From NCBI RefSeq assembly GCF_000002235.5, contig NW_022145612.1, positions 18,738,360-18,802,359 of the forward strand: a DNA stretch of 64,000 bases. Reading direction: 5' to 3'. The DNA comes from Strongylocentrotus purpuratus. Taxonomy: Eukaryota > Echinodermata > Echinoidea > Camarodonta > Strongylocentrotidae. How positions within the stretch are numbered: the stretch's first letter is position 1; every line of letters starts with the position of its first letter. The notes below the pieces were generated by a model. The model was not told the DNA's origin, searched no databases, and worked only from the letters and a program-made list of their open reading frames with translations. Of this stretch, positions 44,033 through 55,663 are shown one piece after another. A program made the translations under genes and the position numbers.

Positions 44033-47000
44033 ATGGTGACGGGACCGACGGTAAAGGAACTAGAGGACATCTCCGCCGAGCTCAATCTCGGATTGGAAGG
44101 GAGTACCGTACTCAAAGAATATCAGTCAGTCATCAACGACTCCTTGGAGATGGTGAACCAACTCGATGACCTGGTCGAACCCAGTCTACCGGTGAAGTAT
44201 CCACGAACTCCGGGTTACCGACCTACAAGGGAAGAGAACCCTCACAATGCATGGTAAAGATATCAAGGCTTCTTTCTACCAACCCCATCGCAAAGACTTT
44301 CAATAAATCTAATCAAGGCAATTTCAATCAGCGAACAATGGGCGAAAATTAGCGAACAATACAATGACTTAATATTACATGTACATAATCCGAAAATATA
44401 TTCTACATGTATCACAAAATGGTCTTGAATTTGCCTTTGAGTCGATTTCTTGAAAGGATTTGCATTTTGGGGTTTCAACCATGAATTTACTTTTGAGAAT
44501 AGAGATGATGCCACGTGGACAGTTCAAAAATCCTGCATTGCTATACTAGTAATCAATTGACATTACGTGTATCTTATCACATATTCATCGTAAACGGTAA
44601 CAAAACAGTGTAGCCGGTAAACCTGACATGAGGCTTTTTTTAAAGCCTGTATTTCATGGTTGGAAATGAGCTACGCGGTTAACAAAATATATATTATGTA
44701 TTTCTCATATGCATTCGTTTTGTTTTGTTCAAATGCATATAAATTCAAAGAGATTCGATCATACCATAGAGATATCTCTATGGATCATACACAGTATGTC
44801 CTCTGTAGAGGGCCAACTAAAATCGTGACCTTTGACATTCCACAGGTTTTGCATTGTATGCATTATGGGGGTTTGGTCCGATTTGAACGACGGTTTTGGA
44901 GGTCAATGAATATTCATGAGCAATGACGTAAAAAATACGCCAATTACTGTTTGTTGATTGGCCATCGACAAAATGTTTTATGTATTAGGTCATGCATAAA
45001 ACATTTTTTTCATTCCCAGAATTTCCTACGATTTGAGCACGAAAATGGAGGGGTCTTAGTTTAAAAGGTTTTTGTTTTGTTTTGTTTTGTTTTTGTTTTG
45101 TTTTTTTTTTAACTTTTGAATAACCGGGTCTGGAGGAAAGACTACGCTCAATACTCGTGTTCTTCCACAGGAATAAGATGATGGGGTCTTAGTTTTGAAG
45201 ATTTTTTAAAAAAGTTTTGAAATAACCGGGTCAGGAAGAAAAACTACGCTCTAAACCCATGCTTTATTACCGGGTCTTAGTTTGGAAGATGGTGGGGTCT
45301 TAGCTTAAAAGTTTTTTTTTTTTTTTTACTTTTGAATAACCGGGTCTGGAGGAAAGACTGCGCTCGATTCTCATGTTATTCCACAGGAAAAGGATTATGG
45401 GGTCTTAGTTTTGAAGATTTTTGAAATTTTTGAAATAACCGGGTCTGGAGTAAAGACTGCGCGCTATACCCATGCTTTATTACAGGGTTTTAGTTTTGAA
45501 CAAATTCGACAAAATATCACTTCAAAATTATTACATTTGTGGGTAAAGTGGTAATTACATTTTGTGGGTAAAGTGGTAATTACATTTTGTGGGTGAAATT
45601 ATTACATTTGTGGGTAAAGTGTTATTACATTTGTGGGTGTTATTACATTTGTGGGTAAAGTGTTATTACAATTTTGTGTGTGTAACAGGGGGGGGGGGGG
45701 GGTGGCAAATTGAAACAAATCAGTGGCGACGAATGCAAGAATGAAAAGAACGGGACAAAATTGAAATTTCAATGGGGATGGGGCACAATATGAAGATCAT
45801 TGAAGTCGAGGTGATTATTTTTGCCTTTAAATTGAACTGAATTAAAAAAAAATGTACTTTCCATCCTGGTGACAGTGAAGTTTGTGGCCCCAACTAAGTC
45901 AACCATTTAAAAGTTTATTTACCCCCCCCCCACACACACACCTCCCCAACCCACCTTTGTTCTACATTAACCGGCCCAATACACCAGTTTACGGTTGTGT
46001 GCGCCATTTTAATTGACGAGTAAACAAATCCAATGACCTCTAGAGGTCAGTGGTTTGTGCGTAATTAAGATTGCGCCCATACAAATTATGATAACATCAC
46101 AATTTGCATGGGCGCAATCTTAATTACGCACAAACCACTGACCTCTAGAGGTCATTGGATTTGTTTACTCGTCAATTAAAATGGCGCACTGTTCGTTCAT
46201 AACGATGTACATGCTCCTCTTATAGTAAAATAAACATAAAATGTGATTATAAATTAAAACTTATATTTCATACCACTTCACATTCCATGTTTATAATCCC
46301 TTCGTTAGGAGTGAAATCCATGCTAAAATTACAATAAACGAGTTATACAACTGCTACTTTAGAGTGAATTCCACTTTAATTTGGTGTGGTCTCCACTATG
46401 GGTCTGAGTGGATTCAACTCCAAAGGAATTCATGAATCCCACTGTGACTCCTAAAGAGAGAAGACGTCTCCTTTTCTGATACCGGAGAATATTCGATTGT
46501 TTTGTTTTGTAGGTACTACAAATGCAGAATCACAGGAGCAGACAATGGGAACTTATCAGGAAAGCGTATTGCAATCAAGGACTCTATTGCTGTAGCGGGA
46601 ATCCCGATGACGATCGGATTCAGTGGTCTTGAAGGATACGTTCCCGATTTTGATGCTACAGTGGTCACGTGGGTGTTAGACGAAGGTAAGCTGCAGGAAG
46701 TGCCAATGATGATTGGGAGAGTTTTGTCATCTCGGTTTGAGTTGGGTGTATAATAAAGAAAACTGCCGTGTTGGGCCAGCACCCACAAAACAGAAAAATA
46801 TGCGCCATGTTGTATCCAACGGAAACCAAATTGGTCGAACTCTGTGTATAGATGGCTCTGGCTGCGGGTACTAATCGATCTAAGGTAGATCGGAAACTTG
46901 CACTGGCGTTTTTACAGTATAAGATGCAATTTTAGTCGATGAAACACCTGTCAGGTCTGATAAGTCATTTCTTTATTACATTCCTATAGGATATCTTTAT

Positions 47001-47490
47001 TTTCACGTTTGTTTGCTTTGCTCTGACAGGGGGAATCATTCTTGGGAAAGCGACATGCGAAGAATTGTGTAATTCAGCGAACAGCTATACAAGTGGAACA
47101 GGACCAGTCACGAATCCCCTTAACCCACGTCACTGCGCTGGCGGGTCAAGCTCGGGATGTGCAGTGTTGGTGAGTTTGTAATAATCAGGGGCGGATCGAG
47201 GATTTCGTAAATGGAGGGGGGGGGGGGGGGGTCGATTCCGGACAAAATAGTCAGGCATGATTTGTTGTTGTTCATTATATACGGTAGGTTAATATTGCCC
47301 TCTATGGTAACACTTTTTAAAGTACAAACCATTCGCTTGGCATTAGAACGTCGCCATCACCTCTCATCCAATCTGTGTGTTTTTTAAGTTCATTGGGCAC
47401 CGTTCTTACTCTTTAAATTAAGTGCAAAAAAACTGGGCCACTGGTTAAGGAAGGAGTAAGGGTCCTATCGTCTCCTGTTCTTATCCACTC

Positions 47491-47540
<50 letters not shown>

Positions 47541-50500
47541 CCTCTCCTCTCTCTCTCTCTCACTCTTTCCGCAGCTACGCCTATATCAATGTTTCACACC
47601 GCAATCAAACGTAATCCATGATATCAACAAGCAAGATGTATGGACATCATAGTCCTATGGGGTTAGTTCCCATAAGTTTTTCGGACCAATTTAATTGTTT
47701 TCTCTTTGTCTCTCTGTCTCTCTCTCTCTCTCTGTCTCTCTCTCTTTTGAAGGTGGCAACAAATGAAGTGGACATGGCAATCGGGGGTGATCAAGGCGGA
47801 TCGGTTCGGATACCGGCTAGTTGGTGTGGATTGGTTGGTTTAAAAGCGACCTTTGGTTTGATACCGTATACAGGGGCGCTATCCGGGGAGTTTGTCGTTG
47901 ATCACTTGGGACCAATGGCGAGGACTGTTAAAGACTGTGCTCTGCTGTTAGAGGTATATCATGTTTAGAGCTTAAAGTTACAAAAAAATACAAATAAAAC
48001 ATAAAGGCATTATCATACAATAGGTTGGATCATTATTCTGTCAGGCATTTACAATGGAGAGGGGGATGGGTAATGTATTGGGGGGGGGGGAGTGGGTCAT
48101 GCATGGAGGACCTGGCGTAACAAAAATATTATATAGGGCTTTCAGGCTGAGGAAAACAACCATCATCCTTTGGGAATAAAGGTGGAGAAAACGTTTAAAG
48201 TGGCCTTTTTTTTCCATTTTTCATTTTTCATTTTTTTTTTTTTTGGGGGGGGGGGGACCCCAGAGATTGTAGAATCGAGTAAAACAGCTTTATCTTGGTT
48301 GTTGATGTGTCATTTTGTTGCGCTATCAAGACTGAACAAGAGTGAGGAGAGATATTGGATAGCAAAAATGAACGAGGGGACAAGATTTCCCATTTTCTTA
48401 GGATTGCCCAAGTATTTTAATTTTTTATAATAGATGAGAAACACTATTTTATTATGTAGTGTCGTCCTTTTTAGGTGAGCTTAATTTTTTGGTTATGTTT
48501 ATGTTTATGTATGTATAATTATGTGAATGTATATGTTGTTATTCTATATTTCGCTATCGTCATGAGCAGTAAAGAGCAGTTAAAATATGATAGTGAAGGA
48601 AAAAAGAGATTTGATTATTCACTGCAGCTTTGTTTCTCAATATAGGTAATCGCCGGGTATGATAACGGGAACGATGCCAGGCAACCAAATGATTTGAAAA
48701 CGCCCTCTTATTCACAACAGGTAAACTATTTGCTCAATGCAGCTAAATATTTCTTGACTGTCTGTAGCGGCATGCATTTTTGTCAAAACGCTTGAACTAT
48801 GTGATATCTCTCGAGATATTTTCATAACTCTGAATGTTACTTTCATCAACGTAAATTACATATCATTTGATGGGACTATTTAATCTCTCCGTGGTATAAT
48901 TTAATTTTAAAGACCATAACCAAGAAAATAGAATCATCTTGTTAAAAAACTCTCTCAAATAAATAAACGTTCTTCTACCCACGGTCAAATAACCATATAA
49001 GATTTCAGACTTTCTCCTTTAGGGATTTCGTATAGGTTTACCCACAATTCAAACATATTTTTATAGAAAAATACCTTCCAATTTAACTTCAAATTAATTT
49101 CCTTCTTTTTTCTTTTTCGATACAATAATAATGAAATATCACCAAAATTTCTGTGACTGTGACAATATGGTGCCATCTATTTCAGGTGCATAGGTGTATT
49201 CGAAGTTATATGCTTCAAATGAATTGATTTGAAGATTAAGAAAGGGGACGAGGGAAGGAGGGGGTTAGTAATTCATGTAAGGACTTGCAATCAATTTAGT
49301 GTTCTCTTGACAATTATAATTATGCTTGTTTTTCTTGCAATTCAGTTGGAGGAGCTTGATCCGAAATCAATTCGAATGGCCGTTTTGAAGGAAGGTTTCG
49401 GTAGTCCAGGATCTGATCCAGAAGTTGATCGTCTGGTTCGAGAAACAATCGACACGTTTGCTTCATCAAGTGGGGCTCATGTTCAAGAAGTCTCTATTCC
49501 TTTACACAAATCAAGTGAGACCTGCCCCCCTTTCTCTTCCCATCAGTAGCGTAGGTTCAGGGGGCAAACAAAATCATTAGAGAGAAATAGGAATAGGGGA
49601 AGAATAGAAAATAATGAACGTGAAATTGAAATGATAGGATCTCCTTCCACCCTCCCCCAAAGAGATGACCCTTTGAGCTAGTAAGATCGTGTCTCCACCC
49701 CTATCCGCCCTGCCAGAGTGCCCTATTATTGACTTGGCCAACGTACGCTACGCATTATTGTTTCCCTTAACCTTAAAATCATGAGAGATTTTTCAAAGAT
49801 GGCTTTGAGCACGTTGAGTACCGGGTATTTATTCCAAACAATTTTCAGTTTGAAAAAAAGAGCAATTTTTTTGTAAAGTACGGTAACAGAAGACTCACTG
49901 AAAAACCACAATGTAGGCTTCTTGAAACTTGTACATTCTATTTGACTGAAAACGTTGTCTTTTGCTCTTATAACAGTGATATTAGTAAAGTGGGAGCTCA
50001 TCTTTCTTGTCAAAAAATATGAGAGTATAGTACACTTACCCTTCCATAATGCATCTTCAATTATGAAGGCATCTGGGTTGTAGTTACTTTACAGTGCGTC
50101 CCGGAAAAAACGAAACCGAGAATTATCGATGTTTTATTTTTTTATTTATTTTTTTATTTATTTATTTCTAATCTTTTGAAAGGGTAGCCCATTCACCAAC
50201 AAGTAGTGGTCTTCCATGGGGCCCTGAATGAACATATTTACATCGTTTATAACATTTATACAGAACAATCACAAAAATAATACTCGTTTGCAAAATAAAC
50301 ATATATCATTAACCTAGTAAACAGTAATGTCAATAGGAAAATGTTAATTAAGTCGCAGTTATGTGAATAAGTCATGTTAATATTACAGAACATGCACGTA
50401 GTGTATGTTCGGCTGAGCCATTCACAAATTACAACTTTGTTTAAACAATCTCTTAAATGAATTTATAATTACTAAATGACACATATTATTTGGAAAGCTT

Positions 50501-53144
50501 GGATCCACTTCTTTCATTTGATTTTGACATTGCATCGGGATAATAATACAGTGCGTTCCAGAAAAAACGAAACCGAGAATTTTCGATGTTTTATCATAGC
50601 TTAATCACATTTATAATTGACAAATGACACATATTTGGAAAGCTTATAATCCTCCTCTTTCATTTGATGCAACTTATATGATGCATATTTCACGCATGAG
50701 TGATTAAAATGAATTTGAAGAGAGGAAACAAAAAAGTCATTTGGCGGACGGTATCTGACTTTCAAAGAGAAAATCACATTTCTAGAAAGTTGAGATTCTG
50801 CCCTTTCATATGACACCTCAATCAGGAAAAATGAGCAAGGAATGACAAAGTTCTGTTTGTTTAAAATAGTGCTTGCATTTCCATAATTTGATCAAACGAA
50901 TTCGTTTTCAATGCAGAATTGACAACAGACTTAACTCCGTTTCGTTGACAATGAGCCATGCATGAAGTCTTTAGTCTACGGCTGATTGTCAACGAAATGG
51001 AGTTAAGTCTTTTGTCAACTATGTTTGTTGCTACGGCAGGCACCCAGTGAAAACGAATTCGTTTGATAAAATTATGGAAATGCAAGCACTACTTTAAACA
51101 AACAGAACTTTGTCATTCCTTGCTTATTTTTCCTGATTGAGGTGTCATATGAAAGGGCAGAAACTCAACTTTCTAGAAAATTAATGTGATTTTCTCTTTG
51201 AAAGTCAGATACCGTCCGCCAAATGACTTTTTGGTTTCCTCTCTTCGAATTCATTTAAATCATTCATGCGTGAGATATGTATTATATGAGTTGCATCAAA
51301 TGAAAGAGGTGGATATAAGCTTTCCAAATATGTGTCATTTGTCAATTATAAATGTGATTAAGCTATGATAAAACATCGAAAATTCTCGGTTTCGTTTTTT
51401 CTGGAACGCACTGTATATTATCCCGATGCAATGTCAAACACTGCAATCTGTCCTTTGGATAAATCAACTTCGTCGGACAAAATATAATTATGTTAGCTAA
51501 GTTTGCCGACTATGTTAATTCTTGAGAATTTTATTTAGTCAAAAAACCTGAATTTTAGTATATTTCTCTGACAGGTATAGCCATTGGTACTGTTATTGGA
51601 GACATTGGTGGAGTCGACATGACATATAACACGGCAGGTGAGTCAAGTTTAAAACTTATTATGGTTACTGTGGAGTGAAGGAATGAAGAAATGGACTGCT
51701 CAACAGGGAGTGGAGAATGTGCATACATTGTGTGTGTGCAAGCGTGAATCCGAGGATTGGGATAATAATATATATCTGTAAAGGGTTTCAATGTACCAGT
51801 ACTTATACCATTCCGCATTTTGTCCTGCAAAATGTGTAGAGAACTTTTAAGGTATTATTGTATCCTCTGTACTGTCAAAGTACATTACCTGATGATCAGC
51901 TGATTATGATCTTCGTCATATTTCTTTCTCTCTTCTTCAGGTGTTGGATTGCATCACACAGGATACTATGCTACTAGTATGATGAGGGATGTTGGAGCTC
52001 GCCTTAAACACAATACTAAGAACCTTCATCCCATAAATAAAGTAAGAAATAATTATGAACAACAAACTCCCTTTCTTGATCCCTCTCCTTCTCTCTCCTC
52101 CTCTTCTCTCTCTCTCTCTCTCTCTTTCTCTTTCTCTCCAACTCCCTCTCTTTCTTTCATATCTATCCAACTCTCCCTCCTTCTCTCTCTCTCTCTTTCT
52201 CTGTTTCCGCCCTCCCCTTCCCTCGCTCACGCATAATCGACGTTTGAACTTAGTTTAGTCTTTTTTCGATGTAAACTGTAATCGCATCCATTTCAATTCG
52301 TTATAAAATTTTCCTTTCCCACAAACAGGCCCATCTAATAGAAGGCACTTTCTTGAAGAAGAATTATTGTCATTTGTACGGCAAGGCTCAGAATCTGAAG
52401 AGGCAACTCGAAAAGAAATTTGATGATGTCTTGGTAGATTATGACGTGGTTGTCATGCCAACGGTTCCCTTCACAGCCCCGCCCATGTTGGAACGTGGTG
52501 CCTCAATCAAAGGTGAGATTTAATTAAAAACACAACAACGACATTCAAACAACTAAAAATTATTTGCTGGATTAGTTTTGTTTACTGTGTATTTCAAATA
52601 ATCGTTCTCGTTTTTCCTTTCATATTCCAACCATCTTCATGGTAGTCAATTTTTAATATACATTGCATATTGGTTATAATGACGGCTTGTAAAAGGCTCA
52701 CTGTGAAAATTAAAATAGAATTACCATCACGCTGGCGTTTATTAACACAATAATATGTTTAGATTGTAGACCACAATATACTGTGGTAACCGCAATTGTA
52801 TAGTAGTACTTTTTATTTCTTACTGTATTCCCTCATGTTTCCAAAATAGAAGATTAGATTTTCATTCCCACGTCAATTTTTGTTTTGTTTCCATTACGTC
52901 TATTCATACATGTTTTATTCATACATGTTTTATTCATACAGAAACGATCACATTTGCTCTAAAAGGCATCAGAACGAATACCAAATCCGCGAACTTGACG
53001 GGGCATCCTTCGATCACCATCAATGCCGGGAGTCTCGGCGGATTACCGGTCGGGATTTTGTTGACTTCTAAGAAATTCAACGAACTCCAACTCTTGCAAA
53101 TAGCTCAGGCCTTTGAGAATTTCATCAATGACAGTACACAATAA
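44033..53144 (+). CDS. Amidase-signature family amidase, copy C (10 exons, 509 aa)
   Basis: Exons: 44,033-44,253; 46,513-46,685; 47,030-47,169; 47,753-47,953; 48,646-48,720; 49,346-49,514; 51,575-51,637; 51,941-52,041; 52,329-52,512; 52,942-53,144 (TAA). The frame is unbroken across all joins. Residues: N-terminal helix region 1-70; Lys96 in [10 protein letters not shown]; Ser171 in AGGSSSG; nucleophile Ser195 in [31 protein letters not shown] at 204-219 (Ala where A and B have Pro); [20 protein letters not shown] near the C-terminus. These match Rhodococcus-type amidases, whose triad has the same numbers, which supports the exon 1 start (CCCCGATGG). No signal peptide or membrane segment. The intron 1, intron 6 and upstream regions carry elements absent from copy B. 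Of the three copies this one looks least compromised. The natural substrate is unknown. Confidence 0.88.
45050..45680. repeat. Two tandem arrays in intron 1 of copy C
   Basis: 45,050-45,500 has four units of about 100-115 bp with AATAACCGGGTCTGGAGG and GGGGTCTTAGTTTTGAAG. 45,535-45,680 has about six units of 20-26 bp with TTACATTTGTGGGTAAAGTG. A G run follows at 45,689. All of this is absent from intron 1 of copy B. Confidence 0.75.
45999..46189. mobile_element. Perfect hairpin MITE in intron 1 of copy C
   Basis: Two arms of about 81 bases (45,999-46,080 and 46,109-46,189) are identical inverse copies beginning GTGCGCCATTTTAATTGACG; the loop is about 28 bases. Each arm contains the palindrome GACCTCTAGAGGTC. 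A TGT lies at both outer flanks. Absent from copy B. Confidence 0.75.
47496..47740. repeat. (CT)n tracts in intron 3 of copy C
   Basis: Long CT repeats at 47,496-47,532 and 47,705-47,745; the second merges with the polypyrimidine tract of the exon 4 acceptor (TCTTTTGAAG). Shorter versions occur in copy B. Confidence 0.8.
50092..50136. mobile_element. Left-end fragment of the mariner-like hairpin element
   Basis: TA then CAGTGCGTCCCGGAAAA, CGAAACCGAGAATTATCG; about 45 bp match the left end of the complete element at 50,549 and then stop. It marks the left edge of a complex insertion of about 1.3 kb in intron 6 of copy C. Confidence 0.65.
50549..51413. mobile_element. Mariner-like palindromic element in intron 6 of copy C
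   Basis: The ends CAGTGCGTTCCAGAAAAAAC and its inverse are flanked by TA (50,547-50,548 and 51,414-51,415). The arms stay inverted for about 400 bp almost to the centre near 50,975. TA target and CAGT ends indicate Tc1/mariner. No transposase frame. The copy B intron (about 30,522) is empty. Confidence 0.8.
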
Positions 53145-53166
53145 TGCAACATAATCGAATCATGTG

Positions 53167-53172
53167 ATTAAA
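53167..53172 (+). promoter_or_regulatory. Probable polyadenylation signal of amidase copy C
   Basis: ATTAAA 22 bases after the stop codon, at the same place as in copy B. Confidence 0.5.
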
Positions 53173-54121
53173 GTGCTACAAAATATTGCGTGCCGTGACC
53201 ATGTTTTTTCCATATACAAGTCGGTGAAGCGTTAATAATTGTCAAACTTTCTTTCTGTGATATTGATGATCTATGAGTAGTCCGAATCGACTACTTTAAC
53301 CGAAAATCTCAAATTTGACTTTTTAAAATTCACACTGGTAATATTTTGGGTTCGGATAATACGCATGTTGCTTGCCCATAACATGCTACTAACAGTTATA
53401 TTATGACCCTGGGCGTACAAGGCGGGGGGGGGGGGGGTTGTGACCTTCATTAATATACGTGAATAGCGTTCTCTGATTGGCTAAGCTGCATCAGTCACGT
53501 GACAAACTTCGCGGTCACCGTCCATATACACTCAAATTTCTCACAATTTTGATGGGAATATAATTATGAAGTTGTTTGTTATTTGAAAATTTGCCGTCAC
53601 ACACCGGCAATACAACGTGAATTAAATTCTAGGAACTGAAATTCCTACAATGTTCCACTAGTTTGAGAGCATCGGTTATCGAAAGCAAAGTTTTGTCGTC
53701 TGAGGAATCTGGCTAGATAGAGAGGAACACCCAGTGATCTTTTAATGTCTTATATCTAATATAATTTGTTTGCCCTCCTTTTCCTTTTTTCTTCAAAGCT
53801 AATCTTAATTGTTAATTAATGATGCATGTTCCGGTTATTAATGACTTGTATTTAACAAAAATTACTTTGTTTCTAACCTATTGAATGCGTATGAACGAAT
53901 TGCATGTTGCTATGTAAGTTTTTCAGAGTATTATCTAATCTAATTTGCATTCTATTTTCATGGACGACCTGATGTATACACGGTTTTATTAAAAATTATT
54001 ATTTCACTCGGGAAACTTTTACCTTTGTGGTTTTCTCCTAGTAATGTTATCCAGCTTGAATCTTCATGTAATTATAATTCGTTCAACGGTGCCTTGCTTT
54101 TAACTAAATTGCTCGAGTGAC

Positions 54122-55217
54122 CAGTGGCGGATGCAGGGGGGGGCGGGGGCCTGGGGGGCCCGGCCCTCCCCCCACCTGAGAAAAAAAAAGGAAAAAAAGG
54201 GGGAAAAGAAGGAAAAAAAGGGGGGAAAGAAGGAAAAAAAAGGGGGGAAAAAGGAAGGGAAAAAAAAAGGAGGAAAAAAAAAAGAAGGAAAAAAAAAGAG
54301 GGAAAAAAGGAGGAAAAAAAGAGAGAAAGAGAGAGAGAGAGAGAGAGAAGGAAAAGAAGGGAAAGAGGAGAGAAAGGGAAAGAGAGAAGAGGAAGAAGAA
54401 AAGAAAAGGGGAAGAAGGAGATCGGGAGGGGGGCGAAAAGACCTCGCCTCCCAGGCTGTTGCCTCCCCCCCCCTTTAAAAAAATAAGAGAGAAGAAAAGA
54501 AATGGAAAGAAAAAAGGAAAAGTGGAGATAAAGGGAAGGAAAATTGAGGAAGAAGAAAAGAAAAGAAGGGGATATCAGTTGCAATTTCCCCGCCAACAAG
54601 TTGTGGATCGGGGTGGGGGTGGGGCACAAGGCCCTTGCCTCCCCCCGCCCCCGCTAAAATGGAAAAAGGGAGAGCTAAAAGGGACCGGAAAAGAGGAAGA
54701 AGAAAAAAAGAGTGAAAAGAAGGGGAAATAGATCACTTGCGGTTAATTCCACAAACAACGTGTGGAAAAGGGTGGGGTCCGAAAGGACCTTGCCTCCTTG
54801 CCTCCTTGCCTCCTTGCCTCCTTGCCTGCTTCGCGCGCGAGGGGGGAGGGGAAATCTGAATTCAGAAAAGGATTAAGAGTCGAGAACGGTACAACAAATC
54901 GTCTTCTTTCTCTTATGATTTAATGAAATGTAAGAGCTTCCGCGCTTCGCGCAGAAGGGGGGGGGGGAAACTGAATTCAGACGAAGCCTTAAGAGTCGAG
55001 AACTTTACAACGAATCGTCTTCTTTCTCTAATAATTTAATGAAACGTCAAAGCTTCGGCGCTTTGCGGAGGAGGGAGGGGGAAATCACCCCTCTCTGCAC
55101 CCCCCCCCCCCCCATTACGTCAATGCTGGTCACCATTACGTACCAATATTTGGCTCGCATAATTTCAAATTTTGGGCCCCCCCCCCCCCCCCCTAAGAAA
55201 TCCTGGATCCGCGCCTA
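54122..55217. mobile_element. hAT-like element downstream of copy C
   Basis: It starts CAGTGGCGGATGCAGG and ends GGATCCGCGCCTA, flanked by CGAGTGAC and CGGGTGAC (54,114-54,121 and 55,218-55,225; one mismatch). The empty site CGGGTGAC is present in the copy B flank at 35,133-35,140. Inside: purine runs, a TTGCCTCC repeat (54,790-54,826), two to three GC-palindrome units (54,840-55,080) and C runs. Its left part matches that of 6,087-8,639. Confidence 0.82.
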
Positions 55218-55663
55218 CGGGTGACTACGCATTTTAACCGGGTGACTCTGTATTGGTGCTAATGCACTTGTATACAAATTTCCTTATTCCATTGTGTTTT
55301 AAGTTTCCCCCTCTAAATTACGTATTTCTCTAATGCTACGATTTGTTTACATCTACAATGTCTATTTTACCAGAAACCTATAATTATAGAAGCATTGCTT
55401 TTCAATAGGTTCCTCGCATTCTATATTTGTCATAGTGAGTATCGTTGAGACTTGCTCATACTGCATGTATATGTATTTTCTATGTATGTCTAAATCTTTT
55501 GTAAAATGTGGAACAAATAAAATTTGAAACTTGAACTTCAAACCTCAAACTTGAAATTTGAATCTTGAAACTTGAATATCGAAAATAACTTATTAAGTAT
55601 GGACATCTATCCGGTAACTTCCCATTTGCTTTTCTGGCAAATTTAGATGGGGCAGCATTTGGC

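Noticed and set aside
54140-55215. CRISPR-like array from regularly spaced repeats (also 18,990-20,455)
   Set aside because: Animal DNA; units are continuous tandem repeats without unique spacers of fixed length, and there are no cas genes.
55647-55663. Start codon of the LINE ORF at 55,647
   Set aside because: These bases match the copy B flank (35,583), so the ATG is host DNA fused by chance to a 5'-truncated LINE.
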